NCBI GenBank assembly: GCA_030451965.1
Contig: JAKDNE010000007.1
Location: 1-24,015 of the forward strand
Length of the DNA: 24,015 nucleotides
Origin: Brachybacterium sp.
Lineage (GTDB): Bacteria > Actinomycetota > Actinomycetes > Actinomycetales > Dermabacteraceae
Direction of reading: 5' to 3'
Part shown: positions 1 to 6,658 of the stretch, in pieces
Numbering within the stretch: position 1 is the first letter of the stretch
How the letters are laid out: each line of letters starts with the position of its first letter
The notes under the pieces: generated by a model
Database searches by the model: none
The model's input: the letters and a program-made list of their open reading frames with translations, nothing else
Told to the model about the DNA's origin: nothing
Program-made: the position numbers and the translations under genes

Positions 1-1323
1 CAGCATCTCGGCGATCAGGAAGGGTTCGGCCCTGACCGGCTCATGAGTGGATCGGGAGAGCATCTCGGGAGTGGCCGCGGCGGTGGCGGACCACAGCGCG
101 AACGCCCCGAGCACCCCGCCGACCAGCACCAGCAGCCCCGTCACCGCCCCCACAGCGGCGCCGGGGAGGGAGACCTCTGCCCGACGTCGCCGCACCAGCA
201 GTGCGGCGAGGACTGCGAGCGGCGCCAGCAGGCCGAGGGCAATGACCAGCACAGGGGGCACCTCCACCACGCCCCAGGGCGCGGTGGTCTGGACCGGATG
301 CTCATCGGCGCGGTCCTGGAGGGCGGCGAGATCCCGGGCCCCGAGATCACGACTCAGCGCCAGGGTGAGGTCGCCGTAGAACTGGAGGGTGCCGGCGTCG
401 AGGTGCGCGGCGTCGTCCTGCGCGGAGTGGTACGCCCAGGCCTCGTCGATGATGGCCATGTCCATCCCCCACCAGCCGGCGTCCCGGTAGGAGCTGAAGT
501 CGGTGTAGTTGGGGATGATGCCGAACAGGGCATCGGTGAAGGATTCGAACTCGGGGCTCGGCGCGGCCCCGATCACGGCGTGCATCGGCCCGCTCGCCCG
601 GGTCACCAGCGGCCTCCCGGAGATGCCGCGGGCCTCGTGGTTCAGCACCACCACCGGGGCGGTGAGCTCCCTGCCCGGCCCGTCCAGGTATGCATCGGAG
701 CCCAGCAGCCCGCGTTCCTCACCGTCGACCAGCAGGATCACCAGATCGTTGCGCAGCGCCTCGGGGCCCAGCGCGCGGACGGTCTCGAGGATCACCGCGA
801 GTCCCACGCCGGCGTCGGCCGCCCCGGGGGCACCGGGCACCGAGTCGATGTGGGTGGCCAGCACGAGGGTCCCGGTGGGGTCGCTGCCCGGCCGGGTGGC
901 GACCAGGTTCCGCACGTATCCGGTCGAGGTCTCGTCCTCGCCCGTGCGCACGCCGATGCCCTCCTGGGTCTCGGTCTCGAAGCCGAGCGCTGTCAGCTGG
1001 GCGGCGAGCTCGGCGTGGGTGCGGTCGTTCGCACTCGAGCCGAGGGGGCGCGGCTCGGCGACCATGGAGGCGACGGCCTGCTGCGCACGCTGGGCACTGA
1101 ACACTTCCTGCGGGGCGGAGTCGTCCCGGGGTGCGGGCACCCCGCGGAACGCGAACCCGGCTCCGACCACGGCGAGCAGCACCAGCAGCAGGAGGACGGC
1201 ATGCCACCGCGGAGCCATCGCGAGCGGGGCCATGCCGAGCGGCGCCGGCTCGGCGGGGGCGGCGCCGGCAGGATCTGTCCCGGCGTGATCGGTCGGGGCG
1301 CCGTCATCGGGCGAAGTCGTCAT
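1..1323 (-). CDS. Membrane-anchored M28-family zinc metallopeptidase (3' end outside window)
   Basis: A reading frame of 441 codons opens at ATG 1323 and runs off the left edge without a stop, so the C-terminus is missing. The zinc-site pattern of the M28 aminopeptidases is readable: H158-x-D160 in ATHIDS, D170 in GAADAG, the E202-E203 pair in DGEERG (catalytic base plus ligand), E230 in NHEARG and H299 in AYHSAQDD. A hydrophobic segment at about residues 41-57 follows a Pro/Ala-rich cytoplasmic tail, and two more hydrophobic segments (about 355-376 and 386-410) follow the peptidase domain. The catalytic domain is therefore probably outside the cell, held by an N-terminal anchor. An in-frame TAG lies four codons upstream of the ATG, which fixes the start. 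It lies 87 nt downstream of the LysR gene on the same strand and may be co-transcribed. The substrate is unknown; release of N-terminal amino acids from peptides is the family role. Confidence 0.9.
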   Translation of the reverse strand, partial: MTTSPDDGAPTDHAGTDPAGAAPAEPAPLGMAPLAMAPRWHAVLLLLVLLAVVGAGFAFRGVPAPRDDSAPQEVFSAQRAQQAVASMVAEPRPLGSSANDRTHAELAAQLTALGFETETQEGIGVRTGEDETSTGYVRNLVATRPGSDPTGTLVLATHIDSVPGAPGAADAGVGLAVILETVRALGPEALRNDLVILLVDGEERGLLGSDAYLDGPGRELTAPVVVLNHEARGISGRPLVTRASGPMHAVIGAAPSPEFESFTDALFGIIPNYTDFSSYRDAGWWGMDMAIIDEAWAYHSAQDDAAHLDAGTLQFYGDLTLALSRDLGARDLAALQDRADEHPVQTTAPWGVVEVPPVLVIALGLLAPLAVLAALLVRRRRAEVSLPGAAVGAVTGLLVLVGGVLGAFALWSATAAATPEMLSRSTHEPVRAEPFLIAEML

Positions 1324-1410
1324 GAGGACTTTCTATCCCTGTCAGAGGCCACGGATCCTCCGACCGGCCCAGGCGATGCACGATCGTGTCGTGTCGCCTC
1401 CGGGACGGCC

Positions 1411-2352
1411 TCAGGAGCGGAGGACCTCGAGTCCCTCGAGGCCGGTGAGCCGTCCGGCCGCCTCGAGCAGCGCCGCCCGGAAGGCGAGCAGGGAGGGATG
1501 GCCGGCTGCGCCGGCCCGGGCTGCCGTGTAGAGCGAACGATGGGGAGCGCCGGGCAGGCGCACCACCCGGGTGCCGCCGAGGTGCTCGGACGCGATCAGT
1601 CCCGGCAGGAAGGCGACGGCGTGACCGGTGCGCACCAGGTGCACCTGCAGCAGAGGGTCGGGCGTGGCGAAGCGGACCCGCGGCTCGATCCCGGCCTCGC
1701 GCAGATAGGTCCGGGACCAGGTCCCGGTGCGGGAGCGGGAGGGATCCAGCGCCCAGGGGGCGTCCGCCAGCGCCTCGAGGGTGTGGACCTCGGACCACGG
1801 ACCGAAATCCGGCAGCACCAGCAGCAGGGGATCCTGCAGCAGCGCCTCCCGGTCGGTGCCGCGGCGCACCACCTGCTGGCCGCCGGGATAGTCCTCGCCG
1901 AGGATCACGTCGTAACGGTGGGCGAGCAGCCCCTCATAGGCGGCGTCGACCTCCTGCTGCGACATCTCGAGGCGGAGGTCCGGGTGCTGCTGGGCGAGCA
2001 CGCTGACGGCCGCGGGTGCGAGAGCGATCATCGGGGTCTGGAAGGACGCCACCCGCAGCAGTCCGCTCGCATCCCCCTGCGCGAGGGCGAGCTCGGCCTC
2101 GGCCGTCTCCAGCAGGCCCAGCATCTCCTCCGCGCGGCGTGCCAGCTGCACCCCTGAATCGGTGAGCACCACCCTCCTGCCGACCTGCTGGATGAGGGTG
2201 ACCTTGGTCTCCCGTTCCAGCTGGGAGAGCTGTTGGGACACCGCCGAGGGTGACATCGAGTGCGCGCTCGCGACGGCGGTCATGGTCTGCAGCCTGCGCA
2301 GTTCATGCAGCAGGAACAGGCGGTGCAGGTTCAGCAAGCCGTCTCCGATCAT
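1411..2352 (-). CDS. LysR-family transcriptional regulator
   Basis: A 313-residue protein, the usual LysR length. The N-terminal winged helix-turn-helix covers about residues 7-65 (LHELRRLQTM, then SPSAVSQQLSQLE as recognition region, then GRRVVLT as the wing). A periplasmic-binding-protein-like effector domain follows at about 90-300. It is divergent from an EamA/RhtA-type exporter, the arrangement typical of an LTTR controlling the neighbouring efflux gene in response to its substrate, often an amino acid; that assignment is inference. ATG 2352 was chosen because it gives the canonical LysR N-terminus; ATG 2389 in the same frame would add 12 residues. No good ribosome binding site precedes either. 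A perfect inverted repeat (2351-2373) overlaps this start and a possible -10 box (TATCGT, 2374-2369), suggesting autorepression. The effector is not predictable from sequence. Confidence 0.9.
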   Translation of the reverse strand: MIGDGLLNLHRLFLLHELRRLQTMTAVASAHSMSPSAVSQQLSQLERETKVTLIQQVGRRVVLTDSGVQLARRAEEMLGLLETAEAELALAQGDASGLLRVASFQTPMIALAPAAVSVLAQQHPDLRLEMSQQEVDAAYEGLLAHRYDVILGEDYPGGQQVVRRGTDREALLQDPLLLVLPDFGPWSEVHTLEALADAPWALDPSRSRTGTWSRTYLREAGIEPRVRFATPDPLLQVHLVRTGHAVAFLPGLIASEHLGGTRVVRLPGAPHRSLYTAARAGAAGHPSLLAFRAALLEAAGRLTGLEGLEVLRS

Positions 2353-2373
2353 CGTGAAGTTCTGCTTCACGAT
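2351..2373. promoter_or_regulatory. Perfect 9-bp inverted repeat, candidate LysR-type operator
   Basis: ATCGTGAAG, five bases (TTCTG), then CTTCACGAT: both arms match perfectly. It sits between the divergent lysR and EamA-transporter genes, overlapping the proposed lysR ATG (2352-2350) and a TATCGT box that could be the lysR -10. Autoregulatory LTTR operators are commonly found at such positions. Binding by the adjacent regulator is inference. Confidence 0.7.
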
Positions 2374-2413
2374 ACAGGTAGGAAACATTCGCTGGACCTG
2401 GTGGTAACGACGT

Positions 2414-3505
2414 GTGCACAGTGGAGGCGTGACGACCCCTCCCTCTTCCGCCCCAGCACCGACGACCACCGCCGCCCCGACCCCGGCGGGCGCCTCACGC
2501 GCCGTGCCCATGACGCCGGTGCTGTTCATCCTCGGCTCCTGCTTCTCCCTGCAGTTCGGTGCGGCACTGGCGACCCAGCTGTTCCCGGCGATCGGCTCCT
2601 GGGGCACCACCGCGCTGCGCCTGGGCATCGCGGCGATCGTGCTGATGGTCATCGTCCGCCCGAAGATGCATCGCTTCACCCGGCAGCAGTGGATCGCGGT
2701 GATCGTCTTCGGAGTCGTCATCGGCTCGATGAACGGCGCCTTCTACGCCTCGATCGAGCGGATCCCCCTGGGCACGGCGGTCGCCATCGAGTTCCTCGGA
2801 CCGCTCACCGTGGCCGCCGTGCTCTCCACCCGGCGCTCGGACCTGCTGTGGGTGCTGCTGGCACTGTCGGGGGTGGGGCTGTTCGGGCTGGAGTCCTTCA
2901 CCGGGGCGGCCTCGTTGGACCTGCTCGGGGTGAGCTTCGCTCTGGTCGCAGCCGTGTTCTGGGGGCTGTACGTGCTCTCCAGCGCCCGCGTGGGCCAGCT
3001 CGTGGCCGGGCAGGACGGACTCGCCGTCGCGATGGCGATCGGCGCACTGACCGTGCTTCCGCTCGGTGCGCAGGGCGCCGTCGCGGGACTCATGGACCTG
3101 CGTCTGCTCGGCCTCGCCGCCGGCACCGCGCTGCTCGCCTCGGTGCTGCCGTACACGCTCGAGCTCGCGGCGCTGCGTCAGCTGCCCCGTCACGTCTTCG
3201 GCATCATGCTCAGCCTCGAGCCCGTGGTCGCTCTGCTGGCCGGGGTGCTGCTGATCGGTCAGGACGCCACTCCGCTGCGGATCACGGCGGCGGTGCTGGT
3301 CGTGGTCGCGAGCACCGGAGTCACGCTCACCGCGCGCCGCAGCAGGCCCGAGGAGCCGCAGCCCGTCGACGAGGCGCCCGGCTGGGAGCTGCCCACCCCC
3401 ACCCACGCCACGGTCACCGGCGAGATGCCGATGCTCACCGAGCAGGAGCTGTGGACCTATGAGGCCCACGAGCCGTCCGGGACTGCGGCAGGGCCGCGCG
3501 ACTGA
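2414..3505 (+). CDS. EamA/DMT-family transporter, RhtA-like amino-acid or metabolite exporter
   Basis: A polytopic membrane protein of up to 363 residues with about ten hydrophobic helices in two EamA repeats (about residues 33-160 and 170-305). RhtA-like features include RLGIAAIVL in the first repeat and GTAVAIEFLGPLTVA after helix 4. RhtA proteins of the drug/metabolite transporter superfamily export threonine and homoserine; a similar role here is plausible but the substrate is inferred. A hydrophilic tail of about 50 residues follows the last helix and is probably cytoplasmic. The start is uncertain. GTG 2414 has a weak GGTGG about 9 nt upstream. GTG 2429 follows GGAGG too closely (1 nt). 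ATG 2510 lies just before the first helix and would remove a Pro/Thr/Ala-rich tail. Its divergent position to lysR and the shared operator suggest control by that regulator. Confidence 0.87.
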   Translation: MHSGGVTTPPSSAPAPTTTAAPTPAGASRAVPMTPVLFILGSCFSLQFGAALATQLFPAIGSWGTTALRLGIAAIVLMVIVRPKMHRFTRQQWIAVIVFGVVIGSMNGAFYASIERIPLGTAVAIEFLGPLTVAAVLSTRRSDLLWVLLALSGVGLFGLESFTGAASLDLLGVSFALVAAVFWGLYVLSSARVGQLVAGQDGLAVAMAIGALTVLPLGAQGAVAGLMDLRLLGLAAGTALLASVLPYTLELAALRQLPRHVFGIMLSLEPVVALLAGVLLIGQDATPLRITAAVLVVVASTGVTLTARRSRPEEPQPVDEAPGWELPTPTHATVTGEMPMLTEQELWTYEAHEPSGTAAGPRD

Positions 3506-3532
3506 TCAACGGCCGACGGGCCGGAACCCGAA

Positions 3533-3584
3533 CCGCCGTGTCGTGAAGGGCGCCGGAGGACCGGCAGGTTTCACGACACGGCGG
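3533..3584. terminator. Long bidirectional hairpin between convergent exporter gene and leuA
   Basis: Two perfectly complementary 15-nt arms (3533-3547, CCGCCGTGTCGTGAA; 3570-3584) enclose a 22-nt loop that itself contains GCCGG/CCGGC (3552-3556 and 3561-3565). It lies between the stop of the EamA gene (3505) and the stop of leuA (3628), where a bidirectional terminator is expected. No T-run follows on either strand, as is common in high-GC actinobacteria. A repeat-family (REP-like) element at gene ends is an alternative. Confidence 0.75.
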
Positions 3585-3627
3585 GCAGCACTCGTGGCCC
3601 CTCGGGGAACGACGAGGGTCCGGGAGC

Positions 3628-5442
3628 TCAGTGCCGGGCGCGGTACTCGCGGTTCAGCGCCGAGGTGATCGCCTCGAGGGACGCGCGGGTGATCGAGCCG
3701 TCGATGCCCACGCCCCAGAAGATGCGGTCGCCGATCTCGCACTCGACGTAGGAGGCCGCCAGGGAGTCGTCGCCCTCGGTGAGCGCGTGCTCGGCGTAGT
3801 CGAGGATGCGCACGTCGATCTTCCGCTCGGCGAGGGCCTTCACGAAGCCGTCCAGCGGTCCGTTGCCGATGCCGGTCACCTCGTGCACCTCACCGTCGAC
3901 CACCAGTGACACGGTGATGCGGTCCGAGCCGTCGCCGGTGGATTCCTGGCGCACGTCGCGGAAGCTGTAATGGCCCCAGCGCTGCGATTCGTCGCGGGTG
4001 GGCAGGTACTCGTCGGTGAAGACGTCCCAGAGCGTCGCGGGGCTGACCTCGCCGCCATCGGCGTCGGTCCTGTCCTGCACGATGGCGGAGAACTCGATCT
4101 GCAGGCGACGGGGCAGGTCCAGACCGTGCTCGGTGCGCAGCAGGTACGCCATACCGCCCTTGCCGGACTGGGAGTTCACCCGGATCACGGCCTCGTAGGA
4201 GCGACCGAGGTCCTTGGGGTCCACGGGCAGATAGGGCACGCGCCAGACGATGTCGTCCACGGACTTGCCGGCCTTGTCCGCGTCGGCCTCCATGCGCTCC
4301 AGGCCCTTGTTGATCGCGTCCTGGTGGGAGCCGGAGAAGGCGGTGAACACGAGGTCGCCGCCGTAGGGGCTGCGCTCGGGAACCGGCATCTGGTTGCAGT
4401 GCTCGACGGTACGACGCACCTCGTTCAGATCGGAGAAGTCGATCTGCGGGTCGATGCCCTGGCTGAACAGGTTCAACCCCAGGGTCACCAGGTCCACGTT
4501 CCCGGTGCGCTCGCCGTTGCCGAACAGGCAGCCCTCGATGCGGTCGGCGCCGGCCAGGTAGCCCAGCTCCGCCGCCGCCACCCCCGTGCCGCGGTCGTTG
4601 TGCGGGTGCAGCGACAGCACGATCGAGTCACGGCGGTCCAGGTTCCGGTGCATCCACTCGATCGAGTCCGCATATACGTTCGGGGTCGCCATCTCGACCG
4701 TCGCCGGCAGGTTGATGATCATCTTGTCCTGCGGGGTGGGCCCCACGACCTCGATCACGGCATTGCACACCCGCAGTGCGTACTCCAGCTCGGTGCCCGT
4801 GTAGGACTCCGGGGAGTACTGGTAGGTGACCTCGGTGTCCGGAACGGTCTCCTCGTACTTCTTGCACAGCAGTGCGCCCTGCACGGCGATGTCCAGCACC
4901 GCGTCCTCGTCGGCGCGGAACACCACGTCACGCTGGACGACGGAGGTGGAGTTGTACACATGGACGACGGCGCGCTTCGCTCCGGCGATCGCCTGGTAGG
5001 TGCGCTCGATGAGGTGCTCGCGGCACTGGGTCAGGACCTGGATCGACACATCGTCCGGGATGCGGTCCTCTTCGATGAGCGCGCGCACGAAGTCGAAGTC
5101 GGTCTTGGAGGCCGAGGGGAACCCGACCTCGATCTCCTTGTACCCCATCTGCACCAGCAGCTCGAACATCCGCAGCTTCCGCTCGGAGTTCATCGGGTCG
5201 ATGAGGGCCTGGTTGCCGTCGCGCAGATCGACCGCGCACCAGCGGGGGGCACGGGTGATGCGGCGGGTGGGCCAGGTGCGGTCCGGCAGCTCGACCCGGA
5301 TCTGCTCGTCGAAGGGCAGGTACTTGTGGATCGGCATGCCCGAGGGCTGCTGGGGCGCATCCCCGGCGGAGCCCAGGACGGGAGCCGATGGGTCGCCGAC
5401 CGCGGCGACCGCGGGAGTGGAAGTGCTCGTGGGATCAGTCAT
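3628..5442 (-). CDS. leuA: 2-isopropylmalate synthase
   Basis: Condenses acetyl-CoA with 2-ketoisovalerate, the first committed step of leucine synthesis. The 604-residue protein is of the long actinobacterial type. The TIM-barrel catalytic domain carries DLRDGNQ at residues 72-78 (D72 metal ligand), HPH at 279-281 (H279 and H281 metal ligands) and GNGERTGN at 308-315. The C-terminal part, from about residue 475, is the leucine-binding LeuA dimer/regulatory domain that gives feedback inhibition in this family. ATG 5442 was chosen because AAGGA lies about 8 nt upstream on the minus strand; the reading frame is open further but lacks a better start. A leucine-rich leader peptide (5510-5554) lies 67 nt upstream, so expression is probably controlled by leucine supply as well as by enzyme inhibition. 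The gene is convergent with the EamA exporter and separated from it by a strong hairpin. Confidence 0.97.
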   Translation of the reverse strand: MTDPTSTSTPAVAAVGDPSAPVLGSAGDAPQQPSGMPIHKYLPFDEQIRVELPDRTWPTRRITRAPRWCAVDLRDGNQALIDPMNSERKLRMFELLVQMGYKEIEVGFPSASKTDFDFVRALIEEDRIPDDVSIQVLTQCREHLIERTYQAIAGAKRAVVHVYNSTSVVQRDVVFRADEDAVLDIAVQGALLCKKYEETVPDTEVTYQYSPESYTGTELEYALRVCNAVIEVVGPTPQDKMIINLPATVEMATPNVYADSIEWMHRNLDRRDSIVLSLHPHNDRGTGVAAAELGYLAGADRIEGCLFGNGERTGNVDLVTLGLNLFSQGIDPQIDFSDLNEVRRTVEHCNQMPVPERSPYGGDLVFTAFSGSHQDAINKGLERMEADADKAGKSVDDIVWRVPYLPVDPKDLGRSYEAVIRVNSQSGKGGMAYLLRTEHGLDLPRRLQIEFSAIVQDRTDADGGEVSPATLWDVFTDEYLPTRDESQRWGHYSFRDVRQESTGDGSDRITVSLVVDGEVHEVTGIGNGPLDGFVKALAERKIDVRILDYAEHALTEGDDSLAASYVECEIGDRIFWGVGIDGSITRASLEAITSALNREYRARH

Positions 5443-5509
5443 CAGGGGGTCCTTCTCGCTGGAGTACCGGTCGCCGGACAACACTTCAGCCGCGGCGGGG
5501 TCCCGGCGT

Positions 5510-5554
5510 TCAGGTCCCGTCGCGGCGGCTAAGCAGGAGCAGCGATCCACGCAT
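5510..5554 (-). CDS. leuL: Leucine leader peptide of leuA (attenuator), 14 residues
   Basis: The minus-strand mini-ORF reads MRGSLLLLSRRDGT and then TGA. Four adjacent leucine codons (CTG CTC CTG CTT), including CTT, which is expected to be rare at this GC content, lie at codons 5-8, 67 nt upstream of leuA. This is the layout of a leader peptide for ribosome-mediated attenuation. There is no Shine-Dalgarno; a TACCGT -10 box (5567-5562) lies exactly 7 nt before the ATG, so the transcript probably starts at the A of the start codon. Two possible RNA stems follow. One pairs AGCCGC in codons 9-10 (5530-5525) with GCGGCT at 5493-5488. The other pairs 5508-5500 with 5479-5472 with one bulged base. 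They interleave, so both are unlikely to form together. No U-tract is seen, so the exact attenuation mechanism is open. The symbol is by analogy. Confidence 0.8.
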   Translation of the reverse strand: MRGSLLLLSRRDGT

Positions 5555-5561
5555 GCACGTC

Positions 5562-5567
5562 ACGGTA
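5562..5567 (-). promoter_or_regulatory. -10 box (TACCGT) of the leuL-leuA transcript
   Basis: TACCGT on the minus strand, followed by exactly 7 nt and then the ATG of the leader peptide. It fits the actinobacterial TAnnnT pattern and the spacing for a leaderless transcript. No convincing -35 hexamer is seen. Confidence 0.5.
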
Positions 5568-5659
5568 GCACCGTCAGCGCCCCGCTCAGGGATCTCTCAC
5601 GATACGAACGGCGAGCGGCCCTCACCGGCTCACGACAGCTCCCGCGCGGACGTCCGACA

Positions 5660-6658
5660 TCAGAACCCGAGCCGGCCCAGCTGCTTGGGGTCGCGCTGCC
5701 AGTCCTTGGCGACCTTGATCCGCAGATCCAGGTGCACCTTGCGGCCCAGCAGATGGTTGATCTCGGCGCGCGCCCGGGAGCCGACGTCCCGCAGCCGGGA
5801 ACCTCCCTTGCCGATGATGATCCCCTTCTGGCTGTCACGCTCGACGAACAGGGTCGCACGCACCACGAGGCGTCCGGTGCCGGGCTCGACCGGAGTGAAC
5901 GCATCGACGTCGGGGTCCACCTCGACGACCTCCTCGACGACCACCGCGATGGAGTGCGGCAGCTCATCGCGCACGCCCTCGAGAGCGGCCTCGCGGATCA
6001 GCTCCGAGATGCGATCGTCGCGCGACTCCTCGGTGAGCTGGTCGTCGGGGTAGAGCTGCGGGCCCTCGGGAAGCTGTGCGGAGATGACCTCGAGCAGCAC
6101 GTCGATCTGCTCGCCCTTCTTCGCGGAGATCGGGACGATCTCGTCGAAGTCCATCAGCTGGTCCACGCTCATCAGATGCTCGGCCAGCACGTCGCGGCCC
6201 ACCAAGTCGATCTTGGTGACGATGGCGATCACCTTCGGCCCGCGCCGACCGCTGCGCATCTCCACCAGGTCCTCGGCGACGAAGCGATCTCCCGGTCCGA
6301 TCTTCTGGTCGGCGGGCAGGCAGAAGCCCACCACGTCCACTTCGCCGAGGGTCTCGCGCACCAGATCGTTGAGCCGCTCGCCGAGCAGGGTGCGGGGACG
6401 GTGCACGCCGGGGGTATCGACCAGGATGACCTGGGCGTCCTCCCGGGTGACGATGCCGCGGATGGCTCGACGGGTGGTCTGGGGCTTGGTCGAGGTGATC
6501 GCGACCTTCTCCCCCACCAGGGCATTGGTCAGGGTGGACTTGCCGACGTTCGGGCGACCCACCAGTGCCGCGAAGCCGGAGCGATGCACGCGCCGTGGAC
6601 CCTCCGCCCCCGTCATCCGGTCCTGTTCCGGGTCGTTCTGATGCTGGTCAGCGGTCAT
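5660..6658 (-). CDS. era: GTPase Era, 16S rRNA/30S assembly factor
   Basis: Era binds the 3' end of 16S rRNA and acts as a GTP-controlled checkpoint in 30S subunit maturation. The 332-residue protein shows the GTPase boxes in order: GRPNVGKST (residues 34-42), a T-rich switch region (KPQTTR), DTPG, TKID and SAKKG. The KH RNA-binding domain follows, with GIIIGKGG starting at residue 279. ATG 6658 is preferred because AGGAGG lies 6 nt upstream; the in-frame ATG 6664 directly abuts that site. The start lies inside the end of the CNNM gene (11-nt overlap), so the two are translationally coupled. It is the last gene of the HIT-phoH-ybeY-CNNM-era run, in which ybeY and era both act on 16S rRNA 3'-end processing. 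Confidence 0.97.
   Translation of the reverse strand: MTADQHQNDPEQDRMTGAEGPRRVHRSGFAALVGRPNVGKSTLTNALVGEKVAITSTKPQTTRRAIRGIVTREDAQVILVDTPGVHRPRTLLGERLNDLVRETLGEVDVVGFCLPADQKIGPGDRFVAEDLVEMRSGRRGPKVIAIVTKIDLVGRDVLAEHLMSVDQLMDFDEIVPISAKKGEQIDVLLEVISAQLPEGPQLYPDDQLTEESRDDRISELIREAALEGVRDELPHSIAVVVEEVVEVDPDVDAFTPVEPGTGRLVVRATLFVERDSQKGIIIGKGGSRLRDVGSRARAEINHLLGRKVHLDLRIKVAKDWQRDPKQLGRLGF

Noticed and set aside
1324..1410. Search for a terminator or promoter between lysR and the M28 gene
   Set aside because: No strong stem and no TAnnnT box with good spacing was found, so nothing is called here.
43..2157. A 704-codon plus-strand ORF across the M28 and lysR genes
   Set aside because: Its translation is low-complexity (Gly, Arg, Gln, His) with no family motif, while the minus strand encodes two recognisable proteins. 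It is a high-GC antisense shadow.
2429..2431. GTG 2429 as the main start of the EamA gene
   Set aside because: GGAGG ends only 1 nt before it, too close for normal initiation; kept as an alternative in the gene entry.
5443..5550. Longer N-terminus of leuA up to 5550
   Set aside because: The extra residues are not LeuA-like, and they overlap the leader peptide in another frame; the ribosome binding site supports ATG 5442.
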